From Antilocapra americana (Eukaryota; Chordata; Mammalia; Artiodactyla; Antilocapridae), in NCBI GenBank assembly GCA_007570785.1, contig ML664159.1:6075376-6139375 (forward strand): DNA of 64,000 bases. Reading direction: 5' to 3'. Every line of letters starts with the position of its first letter. Position 1 is the first letter of the stretch. Shown one piece after another: positions 34,666 through 45,950 of the stretch. The notes beneath the pieces are model-generated. The model made no database searches, had not been told where the DNA came from, and saw only the letters and a program-made list of their open reading frames with translations. The translations under genes were made by a program, and so were the position numbers.

Positions 34666-36178
34666 CTTTAACTCTTAAACCAAGAGAAACTATGTGTTTT
34701 TATTGCTCTAGGAGGCTCTTCAAAAGATCTGCACTTCGACAGAACCATCTGGAGAATATCTACCTGATCAAGGTGATGGCTCTTGGAATGTGCTAATATG
34801 TAGTTACCCTCCTGACCCCAGTCAGCCTCACCAGAGCTGGCTAGGTAAAAGGCCTGGTGTGCCCGAGGGTGTAAGGGTAGGAAGCTGAAAACAGAGTGGT
34901 GTAGAACAGGGTTTCAGGAAACCACGGGAGCTTTCTTAAGAGATGTGACCTCAGGGGATGTGATCCTAGTAGCCATTTATAACTGGTCCAAAAGTCTATA
35001 TGGCTGGGGTGGGAGTGGGGCAATTATAGCTTCTCATTCTGCCTTGACAGCCTCACCTCTCTAAATCTCTACCTACAATTCCACACTAACAGTGAGGAGA
35101 CAAAGTATTAATACTCTTTATGTTACCAACACCTAGCAGACCATTTGGCAGAGAGTAGGTACTCACTAAGGGAAGGAACATTGGTCCTCACGGTCTGCTC
35201 ACTCTCGTCTAGATGTATGGACCTCCTTGACCCTTCCTTTCCTGTATGGTAAGAATTTTAACCTGTTCTAGTTACTAAAGGCAGTCCTACTGCCTTCCCC
35301 ACCCTGGAGCTGGTGCTAAGAAAGAGAAATGGGAAAGCAGCAGGAGAAACTTAGGGGTTGAGGGAGGTGACTTTTTGTTTGTAAGCATATATGTCTGTCT
35401 GCTGATGGCAGTAGTCCAGTAAAGAGGGAGAGGCTGAAGATTCAGAGGAGAGAGGAAAGAAACCAAGGGACCAGGTCCTGAGAGGATGAAAGGGGCCTGA
35501 GTCAGGGCATGAGTGGAGGGCTGACCTTGGAGAAGAGACAGAGCACTTCCTCCACGGACACCCAGACTCAGATGGGTCAGTAGATGTGTAAGTCTGGCTT
35601 CCACTTTCCCTGTAAAGTAGAATGTGATACCCTCTGCTGAGAATAATAGTAAGATAAGAGTACAGAAGTTTAAGAAAGAGGAGCTGGTATAAACCCACCG
35701 TGATGCTCTTCCTCTTTTCCTATTTACTTCCATGGTTCAGCCTTGTCCATGACCTGCTGCAGGCTTTTGATGACTGGCATAATTATTGACTTCAGCCTCC
35801 TACCTGGCTTGTGAGATCTGATCAATCTCTCCAGCTGTCTTAGTTGTCTTAATCCCACTCACACAGAGAATGGGCATGGAGTCACTGTCCCAGACTAAAT
35901 CACAGTAAGTTCATTCAGTTTCTCCCCATTCCTCAGCATCACCTATTCCCACCCTTATCCTGATAATGGCAAGGGAAGACCAAGAGGCTATTTTGGGCTA
36001 CAAAAGGTAAAATTTGGGAAATTCAGTGAAGTCAAAATAAGACTACCCAGATCCTCAAAATAGCAGGACTGAGAGAAGCAAATATAAATTCTGGGGTCTC
36101 TACACATCTTTTGGCAAAGCCTCCAGTGCTTCCATTGCTATAAGATATATACACACATGCATATCTATATTTATGTAT
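34666..36178. other. Intergenic, nothing confident
   Basis: No gene called. A 148-codon minus-strand frame (35287-35733) is leucine/serine/proline-rich with no domain. 35080-35180 ('GGCAGAGAGTAGGTACTCAC') is a possible L2 tail. Confidence 0.45.
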
Positions 36179-36299
36179 GTATTTCCTTTGGCCACGTTAT
36201 GTGGCATATGAAATCTTAGTTGCACAACCAGGGATCAAACCCATGCCCCCTGCAGTGGAAGTATGGAGTCCTAACCATTGGACCACCACAGATTTCCCT
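36179..36299 (-). mobile_element. CHR-type SINE, antisense, partial
   Basis: 'GAAATCTTAGTTGCACAACC' to 'GGACCACCACAGATTTCCCT'. Confidence 0.8.
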
Positions 36300-37358
36300 T
36301 TATAAGACTTACAGTAGAAACAATAATCTTAACATCCTAAGATTATTGTACCTTTATCTTAGTTAGCCCCAGCCCGTTCTACACATTGACATCACCGGAG
36401 ATGTCCTACAATATGGGGGTGGGAGTGTAGGACGTTGAGAAGAAACTAGGAGGAATGAGGAGTGAAGTTTTTCTCTAGGCCACATACAGTTTTCCAGGAA
36501 TACCTCATAGAACACTGCTGGGAATCTCACACCAGGCAGGGAAGCAGAGCCATCTACAAAGAGGGGGTGAGTGGGAACTGTGCACCATCTTTCTAGGACC
36601 AAGAATGGGGAGGGGCCTGAACATCCATCTGGTCCTGGAGAACCACAATTCTTGGCTTTAAACATAGCCCAGAGGGAGGGCCATGAGGCTCACAACTTGT
36701 GTGCAGAAGTGACAGAAAATTCTGACCAGTATCATTCAGGAAAACCCCATGCCTTTGTCCTGCTAATTCCATGTCCACTGTAATTCCCAGCCTCTGGTCA
36801 CTTTTGTTTATGTTCCTCCAGGGGCATCTTCACCCTCCAACTCCCCACAGTCAGAGCTTGTACATCTCAACGCAAATTTCAAATGTTTGACCACACTTCT
36901 TTTTCCATCAAAGTGACTAATACTCGTAGCACTAGAAATTTGGAGTTTTCCTTCAAAGAAGGTCTTGTGACGCAGGCCTTTGCAAAACAGTGACTTTACC
37001 ATTATGGAATTTTACCCACAAAGAAGACTGCTATTTATTGAGGAGTTAAGATTAATGAGTTGTCATGTTCTCATGATGGGAAAGGGGACAGATGATTTTA
37101 CAATCCATATTCAGCCTTCTTCCATTAAAGTATAAAATCATAGGCAAGAGCGTCTGGATAGCCTCAAAACCATGGGTGGCCAGAGTATTGGAAAAAATTA
37201 AAAGGAGGGTGTTGGAATATAAGCCTGGGTCTGTTGAAAAAAAATTGCCTGGGTGACTTGACATGATGGGAAACATCCTACTTCATTTGATAGAGGAAAT
37301 CCAGTGTTTCCACCCAGGATAGTGGGAGAGAATTCTAAGGAATTTAAAAAGAAAAAAA
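36300..37358. other. Intergenic, nothing recognised
   Basis: Opposed 60-100 codon frames around 36363-36783 lack any recognisable feature. No repeat seen. Confidence 0.5.
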
Positions 37359-37440
37359 AGGCTTCCCTGGCAGTCCATTGGTTAGGACTCCTTGCTTCCA
37401 ATACATGGGGCACGGGCTGAGTCCTTAGTCAGGGAACTAT
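37359..37440 (+). mobile_element. CHR-type SINE, short
   Basis: 'GGCTTCCCTGGCAGTCCATT' to 'TTAGTCAGGGAACTATCGCC'. It is truncated shortly after the tRNA-like head. Confidence 0.75.
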
Positions 37441-39154
37441 CGCCAAAAAATTAAAAGAAAAAGAAGGGAAGGTGAAAGTAGAAAGAAGGCAACTAAGGTA
37501 TTGTAACCTTAAACATATACACCCTTGGGTCACAAGTTCCTTTATCACTGGGCATCTAACCACTCCTCCCTAGTACATACATTTATCTTTGTTCACCCTT
37601 GACTTTCTAATGATTTCCAGTGGGTTGCAGTTAGAATCCTAACAGGTCTTATCCCAGTGGTCTTCAGTCAGGATCACAATGAAAGACAAGCCAAAAACCC
37701 CATTTGCTCTCACTCTGTTTGAAGTACCTCCACATCAGCCCAACTTTCCACATACGATACTGACTTTAGACTTCTGGATGATGGACATTAGAAAGAAAGT
37801 GATTCTGTTATCAAGCATCCTACATAGCTTTGGTATCACCCCCAAGATCTGAAATTACGTGCCGTCCCATTTGTGAGCTCATTAATCTCTGTTCTCCAGT
37901 GGGAGCTGTACAATTACAAAGAACTGCTCAGTGGAGGTCTGTAATAGCTGTCCAATGGCAGCATCACCAACCACAGGCATACTTGCCTGAGCAGAATGGG
38001 ATTGCATATTTGAGGGCAGGGAGGGTAGGTAGCAGGGGGTTTGAGCTCATCAAAGTACAGGCTTGTTTAGAATTTATTGACGTGTTGTTAAATGTGTTGC
38101 AGCTTTGCCTAGTATGATGGCTGTTTATTTATTGATTTTTCAAAAATGCTTTCAATATTGTGGTTTGTTTATCAGGGAGCTTTGAGCTGTTAAAAGTTGA
38201 CCTCAAAATTGATGTAATTAACTTATTTTAGTTTTCTCAGTTTAATTGATGTTGAATTACAGACAAAAAAAAATGTGTGGGATGGGTGTAATTTTCTAGT
38301 TAGTTGGATGTCGTTTTTGGGTTTTATAGCCTTCTGGTTACTCAACAATAACTTTCCAAATGTTAGTTCTGCTTTGATTATTAGCTTTATGGTGATTACT
38401 TTGCCATTATGCCTAATCAACAGCTGTGCGGAACCTCATTTTAATCATATTTTTCCTGCTTAGAAATTAGCAGATGAAGGATAATTACTGCCGAATAGCT
38501 CCAGAGTTCTGATTGGCTGCTTCCTGTCTAACACTGTCAAAAAATGGAAACTTAAATGTAAAACTCTCATTTTAACTTTCTAAATAAACGATAAGGTCTT
38601 GGCCTTTTTTTTGAATCCAAAAGGCTGAGAAGGAGTTGCTTATTTCTCTACCCTGAGACCAGTCATCTTCCAAATCAGGGTGACTTAACTAACTGGATTA
38701 ATTAAACTAGATTAAAGGTGCTCTTTACAAGACATGACTTCAGCAGCCACAGAGTCATGAAGGATGGCAACATTTTTTAATCTCCAGAATTTAAGAATTA
38801 GACTTCTTTCCACATATTTCACAGACACACCAGAAGTTTCAATGAGACCAGGGCTGGGATGGCTTGGAGAGACCATCTAATCCTGAGTTTGCCTGTGGAC
38901 CTGGAGGTATACATATACATGGACGCATCTCTGAGAAACATAGTCCGACCTTCTAGAGATTCCCAAAGGGCTCATGACTCCTAAGAAGTTTAAAATCACA
39001 GAACAAACCTGGCTGTCTCACTTTACAGAGATGGAGACCAACAGGTCTCAGAGTCAGTGATGGCAGAAAAGGGGTTAAGAAGCAAGCTGGCACTTCCCAG
39101 CTCCTCCTTGCCTCTCAGAAAATCTACCACTTCCCCCAGTCTGGCATCACTGCT
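37441..39154. other. Repeat-free intergenic stretch (1.7 kb)
   Basis: I see no repeat over 1.7 kb. 37830-38720 alternates T-rich and A-rich blocks with homeobox-like TTAATT/AATTA words and an inverted CCAAT (TGATTGGCTG, about 38511). No coding potential. It is a candidate conserved non-coding stretch by inference only. Confidence 0.35.
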
Positions 39155-39296
39155 GTTGTTGTTCAGACACTAAGTCACGCGTGACTCCTTGCAACTGCAG
39201 CATGCCAGGCTCCCCTGTTCCCCACTATCTCCTGGAGTTTGCTCAGCGTCATGTCCACTGAGCCAGTGATGTCAGTGATGCTATCTGGTCATCTCT
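39155..39296 (-). mobile_element. BovB LINE 3'-end fragment, antisense
   Basis: 'GTTGTTGTTCAGACACTAAG' to about 'TGATGCTATCTGGTCATCT'. A short 3' terminus only. Confidence 0.88.
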
Positions 39297-39825
39297 ATTA
39301 GCACTCCCCAACTGAAGGCTCAGAACCACCTCATGACACTGCCCTCTGCCCTCTGCTCTGACCATAAACTTGGGTGAGGCTGTGATGTGCGGTGAATCCC
39401 TCTGGAGAAACAGGCCCTTCTGATCTAAAACAATGACAATAGAAGGCAACAGACAGCTGGTTGTTTCCCAGCTATGATTGCTATTGCACACAGAGAAGAA
39501 TCTATGAGCCATGGCTCATTCCAGAATGAAACAGCAAGTGTATAAACCATCAAGGACCAACCATGCAGTTAAGTGCTGGTCTTTAGATTTAAACGCTTTC
39601 ATGACTCCAAAGAATATCATGCTATTAATAATAACAAACAACAGCTTGAAGAACTGTTGAATGTGTACCCATATAACTTCATTGAATTTATTTAGGTTTC
39701 AGATGCTATTAATATTTGATTATGAAGTGCTCTTACAAAACTGTAATAAACATGGAAAGAAAATCTGCTTAGTGTAGGATGTTTTACATGAAGAAAATCT
39801 GCAGAGCTGATATGCTCTAAAGCAC
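39297..39825. other. Intergenic, nothing recognised
   Basis: No gene or repeat seen. Confidence 0.5.
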
Positions 39826-40018
39826 TGGTATGCCAACTTTACGTATTAGAATCATGTGGAGAGCTTGATAAAACACTGATTTATCATCCTGGGCCCCATC
39901 TTAGAGGTTCTCAGTCAGTAGATGTGGAAAGGGGCCTAAGAACTTGCAGTTCTAAGTTCTCAATGAGCCTGATGCTGTTGGTTCAGGGACCACACTTTCA
40001 GAACCATGTGTCTAAAGT
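39826..40018 (+). mobile_element. MER5-like hAT MITE
   Basis: It runs almost end to end: 'GAATCATGTGGAGAGCTTG', 'CCTGGGCCCCATCTTAGAGG', 'CTTGCAGTTCTAAGTTC' and 'GGGACCACACTTTCAGAACC'. Confidence 0.75.
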
Positions 40019-40232
40019 TCAGTTTTTACAGACATGGAAAACAGATTTGTGGCGGTCAAGAGATGGCGGGGGGTTGGGGGAGGGATAGAGTGAGAGGTTG
40101 GGGTAAGCAGATGTAAGCTATTACATATGGAATAGATAAACAACAAGGTCTTACTGTATAGCACCATACAGAGAACTGTATTCAGTATTCTGTGATAAAC
40201 CAGAATGGATATGAAAAAAATACATTAAAAAT

Positions 40233-40325
40233 ATATCTATAGGAGCTTTCCAGGTGGCACTAGTGGTAAAGAACCAGCCTGCCAATGTAAGAGACTTAAG
40301 AGACATGGGTTTGATCCCTGGATTG
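40233..40325 (+). mobile_element. Bov-tA head fragment, sense
   Basis: 'GGAGCTTTCCAGGTGGCACT' to 'TTTGATCCCTGGATTGG'. It stops just after the box-B-like sequence and is replaced by a dinucleotide run. Confidence 0.85.
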
Positions 40326-40334
40326 GATATATAC

Positions 40335-40338
<4 letters not shown>

Positions 40339-40366
<28 letters not shown>
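40339..40366 (+). repeat. (GT)14 microsatellite
   Basis: Fourteen GT units lie between two oppositely oriented Bov-tA segments, preceded by 'ATATATACATAT'. Confidence 0.9.
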
Positions 40367-40369
<3 letters not shown>

Positions 40370-40376
40370 AGTGTGC

Positions 40377-40597
40377 TGTGTGTGCTAAGTGGCTTCAGTC
40401 ACGTCCAACTGTTCGAACCCCATGGACTGTACCCCGCTAGGCTCCTCTGTCGTCTGTCCGTGGGGATTCTCCAGGCAAGAATACTGAAGTGGGTTGCCAT
40501 GCCCTTCTTCAGGGAATCTTCCCAATCCAGGGATCGAACCAGAATCTCTTATGTCTCCGGCACTGGTAGGCAGGTTCTTTACCACTAGCGCCACCTT
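40377..40597 (-). mobile_element. Bov-tA SINE, antisense
   Basis: 'TGTGTGCTAAGTGGCTTCAG' to 'TTTACCACTAGCGCCACCTT'. Its tRNA-like part is the inverted counterpart of 40233-40325. Confidence 0.92.
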
Positions 40598-40680
40598 ACA
40601 TACAATTGAATCACTTTGCTATATGGCAGAAATGCACACAACACTGTAAATCAACTATGCTTCAAGAAAATAAACAAACA

Positions 40681-41313
40681 AAGCTGATGTTTATTAACTG
40701 TTTCTAGTTTCATAGTACCACCTTCACACTTACCTGTACCACTAACCCTTAATCTAAACCATTCTGAAAGGCCTCCGGTCATCCTCAACCACCCATCTGC
40801 CTTACATTGCACTGTACGCACACCTGCCCCTGCCCCTTTCTCCACCAGCACTGTGGACTCCTTCAGGGCAGGGGCAGGGGCATGGCAGGATTGCGTTCCT
40901 CTTTGTGTCTCCCACAGAGTCATAAAGCTTATTGTCTTGATTTCTAGTGGAACTAAGTTCAGAATAAGGGAGGGTTGTCTACAGGACTTGAAGAATTCAT
41001 TCTGGCTCTCAGGTTTTATGAGTCAAAGGCTATCTCTTGGATCTGGTCTTTGCTCTCATCTCCATGGCAGGTACAAGCTAGCTGATCACTAAACCCATTT
41101 CCTCCCATCAATCCAGTGTACACAGCTGGATTGCATTTCCCAGCCTGTCTTGCAGTAAAATGTCACCATGCAACTGATTGCTAGTCAATGAATGTCCATT
41201 ACCTCCAGGGCTGGCCCACAAGAACCACCCACCCACGCCACCGGCCCACAATCTTCCAGCCCTTTCTCCTGCCACTGGCTTTAGGCAAATCAGCAGATAA
41301 AGCAATGATGAAG
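40681..41313. other. Intergenic; possible old repeat at 41100-41200
   Basis: 'GCTGGATTGCATTTCCCAGC' resembles an unnamed mammalian repeat also suspected at 34170. No gene seen. Confidence 0.4.
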
Positions 41314-41629
41314 AGAGATCCAGCCCGTCCATCTTAAAGGAGATCAGTTCTGGGTATTCATCGGAAGGACTGATGCTGAAGCTGAAACTCCAATCACTTT
41401 GGCCACCTGATGCGAAGAGCTGACTCACTGGAAAAGACCCTGATGCTGGGATTGAGGGCAGGAGGAGAAGGGGACAACAAAGGATGGGATGGTTGGATGG
41501 CATCACCGACTCGATGGACATGAGTTTGGGTGGACTCCGGGAGTTGGTGATGGACAGGGAGGCCTGGCATGCTGCAGTTCATGGGGTCGCAAAGAGTCAG
41601 ACACGACTGAGCGACAGAACTGAACTGAA
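41314..41629 (+). mobile_element. BovB LINE 3' fragment
   Basis: 'GATCCAGCCCGTCCATCTTA' to 'GACAGAACTGAACTGAAG'. One of the least diverged BovB ends in the window. Confidence 0.92.
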
Positions 41630-41767
41630 GGACCTTAAGGTGAAAGGAACCTGGGTTCCCAAAATCACCTGGGCACCCTTTTAATCTTATCATCATGTAA
41701 ATGGCTTCTGTTGTCATGATAAGAAATTCTGTCACCAACCTGTCACCAACTGACAAGACCTGTGTTG

Positions 41768-41875
41768 GGCTTCCACCTGCCAAAGCAGGAGGAGGAAATG
41801 GCGACCCACTCCAGTATTCTTGGCTGGAAAATTCCGTGGACGGAGGAACCTGACTGAGCGACTAAGCACACACAC
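41768..41875 (+). mobile_element. Bov-tA SINE with internal deletion
   Basis: The head ('GGCTTCCACCTGCCAAAGCA') jumps straight to 'GAGGAAATGGCGACCCACTC'. A second gap removes most of the 'GCAGGCTACAGTCCATGG' region before 'TGACTGAGCGACTAAGCAC'. Confidence 0.8.
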
Positions 41876-41903
41876 ATCCTGTATTATACGCAGCCCATAT
41901 CCT

Positions 41904-42112
41904 GTGTGTGTGCTAAGTCATTTAAGTCATGTCTTATTCTTTGCGACCCTAGGGACTGTAGCCCGCCAGGCTCCTCCGTCTGTGGGATTCTCCAGGGTGA
42001 GAATACAGGAATGGGTTGTCATTTCCTTCTCCAGAGGAATCTTCCTGATCCAGGGATCGAACCTGGGTCTCTTATGTCTCCTGCGTTAGCAGGTGGGTTC
42101 TTTACCATTACA
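41904..42112 (-). mobile_element. Bov-tA SINE, antisense, with target-site duplication
   Basis: A full copy, flanked by CGCAGCCCATATCCT (41889-41903) and CGCAGCCCACATCCT (42113-42127). This is a 15-bp duplication with one mismatch, showing LINE-mediated insertion. Confidence 0.94.
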
Positions 42113-42127
42113 CGCAGCCCACATCCT

Positions 42128-42647
42128 AGGACTAAGGAGAGATAAGAACCATCTAAGTTAAGTACCTCTTTGTACACATAACTATTCACGAGACACCCCC
42201 AAAATGCCTACACATGCTGAACTTCTTCAGGAGAGGGGTGACAGAGCTGTCAGTGCCAGGATAGGTGTAGTTTGGCTTCAAGTCTCTCCTGACATGAGAG
42301 GAGGGTTCAGGCTCCCTGAGGCCCTGGTTCTGACCAACAGAGGTTGGGAGGTTTACTCACTGTTTGTGTAAAAAGGCCTGAGGCCCTAGGGAGAGCCTGA
42401 TTGGTCTGCACTCTGAAGGGCTTCACTGAGATTCTTTAGAGATCCTTGCAAGGAAGAGGAACTAAAGAGGAACTAATTATTTTGAAAGTGTCCTATGTCC
42501 AGGTGTTGTAGTGGACATTTTACACATCTTTTAAAACTTCATGTAACATCACTCTTACAAGAAGGGACAATGAGATTCAGACAAAGTGAGTCTTTTACTA
42601 AGTCCTTTGGACTCCAAAACCAAGGTTTTTTCTAGCATGTTGTTTTT
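42128..42647. other. Intergenic; faint MIR-like end
   Basis: 42480-42590 ('TACAAGAAGGGACAATGAGA') is weakly MIR-like in antisense. No gene. Confidence 0.4.
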
Positions 42648-42840
42648 GCTTAATCTCTCAGTCCTGTCCATCTCTTTTGGAGAGCCCTGTCAGACTCCTC
42701 TCTTCATGGGATTTCCCAGGCAAGAATATTGGGGCGGGTTGCCGTTTCCTTCTCCAGCGGCTCTTTCTTACCCAGGGATTGAACCCACATCTCCCTCTTG
42801 GCAGGTAGATTCTTTACCACTGAGCCACCTGGGAAACCCC
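42648..42840 (-). mobile_element. Bov-tA-type SINE, antisense, diverged
   Basis: 'CTTAATCTCTCAGTCCTGTC' to 'GAGCCACCTGGGAAACCCC'. A deletion shortens the 3' unit after 'CATCTCTTTTGGAGAG'. Confidence 0.88.
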
Positions 42841-43931
42841 TTTTCTGACATACCATGTAACATCTCTAAAACCTATCCTAGAAACATGGCACACTTGGGA
42901 GACTGCAAACCCCATGTGATGAACCTTTTTTAAAAGCAGCAGACCCCCAATCTTGGCTTCAGCAGAATGTGCTCAGTTACTCATCTATATACCCCAGATC
43001 CTTTCCACCCAGGGGTGGATGGATATACATCTCATCCTCGCCAATATGGTATAAATAGAACTATTTAGGTAGAGCTTCTAGGAAAGCTCCTTACAGCAAG
43101 AGCAGACACAGCTAGAATATACTTTCTGTTTTCTTTATTTTCATGTACTTTTTATATTTTGCCCTTCTTTTTCTTCCTGCCTGAAATTCAGATGTGATGT
43201 CTGGAGGTAGAGCTGATGTTTGAAACCAAGAGGCATCAGGATGACATCACAGGACTGCTCACCAGTTCTGTGCTGCTTCCCACTGGATTTCTTTTACATG
43301 AGGTGGTAAGAGCAACAACACATTTGTTTAAGCCACCATTTCTTCAGGTTTCCTATCTCTTCCAGTAAAGTAAGATTCTAAATGTGAACCAGTCTGAACC
43401 AAACTCTCTGAACCAGTCTACTACAGAAGCAGTAGGAGATTCCTGACTCCTCTTGCTAAAAATACATATTGGATCTCTTGGCTCCTTTTGTGCTTCAAAC
43501 CGCATTCTCTAGAGTTTCCCTGGAGGGTCCTTAGAAGGATAGAGACTATACAGGCTGAGATCCTGTGCCTTAATGAGCACCAGCAAAAGGGTAACATTGC
43601 CTATGGTTATGCTAAAGGGAGCTTCACTAGCCTCCCACTGCAGCTGAATCCCCCTACCCCACCTCCAGCATGAAGCCAGTTACATATCCAAAATGACCCA
43701 GACAAGCACTTATATCTACATGCCTAAATCGCCAGATCATGGCACGTATTATTGCTCTTTTAGGTAATGACTACCACAATGTTGAAATAATTTGGGTGCC
43801 TTACTTTTATACCAGGGGGTGGAGGTGGGAAGGAAAGGCAAGAGGTAGGAAAATGTGATTATTGTCATAGACCTGGGGAAAAATGAATTACCTCTCAAAT
43901 TTAGCTATATGTATTCCCAGACTCTTGCTAT
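42841..43931. other. Intergenic; probable old repeat at 42970-43380
   Basis: 'GCCAATATGGTATAAATAGA' followed by 'TTTGTTTAAGCCACCATTTC' resembles a mammalian interspersed repeat that I cannot name. The remainder is unassigned. Confidence 0.4.
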
Positions 43932-44161
43932 CTTAGTCCTTTTGGGCTGCTATAATGAAGTACCATAGCCTGGGGGTCTTGTAAACAACAGAAATTTACT
44001 TCTCACAGCTCTGGAAGGTGGGAAGTCCAAGATCAGGGTGCCAGCATGGTCGGGTTCTAATGAAGGCCCTCTTCAGGGTGGCAGGCTGCCTTCTTCTCAT
44101 TTTCTCCTCATGCGGCAGAAGGAAGCCAAGAGAGCTCCCTGAGGTCCCTTTTACTTATTTT

Positions 44162-44286
44162 TTTCCCCATCTATTTGCCATGAAGTGATGGGACCGGATG
44201 TCATGATCTTCTTTTTTTGAATGCTGAATTTTAAGCCAGCTTTTTCACTCTCCTCTTTCACCCTCATCAAGAGGTTCTTTCGTTCC
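44162..44286 (-). mobile_element. BovB internal fragment, antisense
   Basis: 'CATCTATTTGCCATGAAGTG' to 'CATCAAGAGGTTCTTTCGTT'. This corresponds to the 14885-15010 part of the long BovB copy, so it is an internal fragment lacking the BovB 3' end. Confidence 0.85.
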
Positions 44287-44420
44287 AAGAGCTTGTTAGA
44301 AATACAAATTGTCAGTCTCCACCCCAGACCTACAAAATCAGAAACCCTTTAACTGGGCCCAGATAGCTGTCTTTAACAAGCCTCTGCTGCCCTATGAAGT
44401 TTGAAGACCACTGGCTTAAG
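44287..44420 (+). mobile_element. MER5-like hAT MITE fragment
   Basis: 'AGCTTGTTAGAAATACAAAT', 'CCACCCCAGACCTACAAAAT' and 'GTTTGAAGACCACTGG'. Confidence 0.7.
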
Positions 44421-44690
44421 GCATAATATTAACGCACAAGCAAGCTAGTTTCATATGACCTGTGAATGTAACTGCAAAAGCACCAATAGAAAAGATGCAG
44501 TGGAAAAGTAAGGATAAAAGTGACAAATCATTGTATGGGGTGAAGGCACTAACTGTTCCATTCATGAAGGCTCTACCCTCATGACTTAATTACCTTCTAA
44601 AGGCTTTGTCTCCAAATATCTTCACACTAGGGGTTAGGGGCTTCAATATATGAACTTGAGGGAGATAAAAACATTTAATCCATCACACCT

Positions 44691-45361
44691 GCATTTATTA
44701 TAAATCTTTAGACTATAAGAACTGCTATACACACTTTACGTTATAATGACCCAGTGTCTTTTTTTGTCCCAGCTCCTCCTTCAAGCTTCAGTTTATAATT
44801 CCCCTCCTTAGGAGAGCTCATCTCCCCTCCCCAGGGGAGTACTTCCTGATTCTGCTCCTTGCTCTCTTTGCCAGTCTCACAGAATTCAAGACATCATTCT
44901 TGTAACAGCTAAATACTTATATGATTCCCAGTTGACTGTAGTTAATATCAAATGTTGGTGGGGCACTATTTAATATTCTATTCTCTGATGTTCTTTTAAG
45001 CATCTAGTATTTAAGTGTAAATTTTAAATTATGTCTAGAAGTATCTATTGACTTACTGTAACTACAAACCCAAGATGTAGTAAACATGCTCAGAAGAGCT
45101 TGCCAAGATGTTACTTCTAAGAGCCTATTACGGAGCTTTAATATTTTATTTTGGATTATGCAGATAAAGTTTATAAACAAGATTGTTAAAAAAATAACAG
45201 GGATGAGAAGGTTTTCTATCTCTTTATATCTGAGTAGAGGGAATAAAAATGGGAGTTTCTATCTCCACCACATTGGTTGAGGACTGGGGCCATTCCTGTT
45301 CTCTCCAGGTTAATATAGAGCACCCCACCCCCCACCCACAACCCCACATCACTTCTCAACA
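44691..45361. other. Intergenic, nothing recognised
   Basis: It contains a C-rich 'CACCCCACCCCCCACCCAC' tract at about 45322. No gene. Confidence 0.5.
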
Positions 45362-45500
45362 ATGATCAACATCTATTGAGAGTTTATCATGGACCAGCCA
45401 CTTTACATGCATCATCTCACTGAATTGTGCAAACCAGTGGCAACATTTGGATTTGAACTCATATCTGTCTAATTCTAAAACTCATGTACTTTCAACCACC
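45362..45500 (-). mobile_element. MIR SINE, antisense
   Basis: 'CTATTGAGAGTTTATCATGG', 'CATCATCTCACTGAATTGTG' and 'GGATTTGAACTCATATCTG'. Confidence 0.6.
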
Positions 45501-45627
45501 CCACACACTCTGTCCACTCTGCTACGGTAGGTTCTGTGCTAGAGCCTTGTTAGGGTCAGCAAGGGGCGTACTGGGAAAGCAGCCATCCACCAGGACAGGG
45601 CTCTTACGGTTTCCCTACTAGGAATGG

Positions 45628-45720
45628 CAAGATCAGAGTTCAAATCCTAGTTCTTTTTTTTTTTTTTTTGCAACTTTGAACAAGTCACTCTCTTGAATCT
45701 CACTTTCTTCTGTTTGATTC
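45628..45720 (+). mobile_element. MIR SINE interrupted by a T17 run
   Basis: 'AGAGTTCAAATCCTAGTTC', then a homopolymer T run (45655-45669), then 'TTGAACAAGTCACTCTCTTG' in MIR order. Confidence 0.55.
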
Positions 45721-45744
45721 TATACATTATATAGTATATAATGC

Positions 45745-45950
45745 TTGTAATGAGCGGTGATTCTACACTAAACACTTTGGATTAACTCATTTAATCTTCA
45801 CGTAAATTAGATTCTATTATTACTCCCATTTTATTGAAGAGGAAATGGAGGCTTGGAGCAATTAGGTGACTTGCTCAAGGGTCCAGAACTAATGGTAGAA
45901 TCAGATTTAAATCCAAGTGTGGCTTACACTCCTAACCATGCAGCATAATT
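45745..45950 (-). mobile_element. MIR SINE, antisense, near full length
   Basis: 'ACTAAACACTTTGGATTAAC', 'CCCATTTTATTGAAGAGGAA', 'AGGTGACTTGCTCAAGGGTC'. A clear MIR. Confidence 0.8.

Larger units (their letters stand above)
40035..40680 (+). mobile_element. Cetartiodactyl L1 3' end, split by SINE material
   Basis: The left part (40035-40232) has 'AACAACAAGGTCTTACTGTA' and 'GTATTCTGTGATAAACCAGA'. The right part (40598-40680) resumes 'TTGAATCACTTTGCTATATG' and 'CTGTAAATCAACTATGCTTC'. The two are adjacent in the L1 consensus. Confidence 0.8.
43932..44690 (-). mobile_element. MaLR-type LTR (MST/MLT1-like), antisense, split
   Basis: The left part (43932-44160) reads 'GGGCTGCTATAATGAAGTAC' and 'TTACTTCTCACAGCTCTGGA'. 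The right part (about 44540-44690) reads 'CATTCATGAAGGCTCTACCC', 'TCATGACTTAATTACCTTC' and 'TAATCCATCACACC'. Between them lie a BovB piece and a hAT MITE. Confidence 0.75.

Noticed and set aside
35287..35733. 148-codon minus-strand frame
   Set aside because: No domain, no family resemblance, no CpG island or promoter-like context, and the overlapping second minus frame is equally open.
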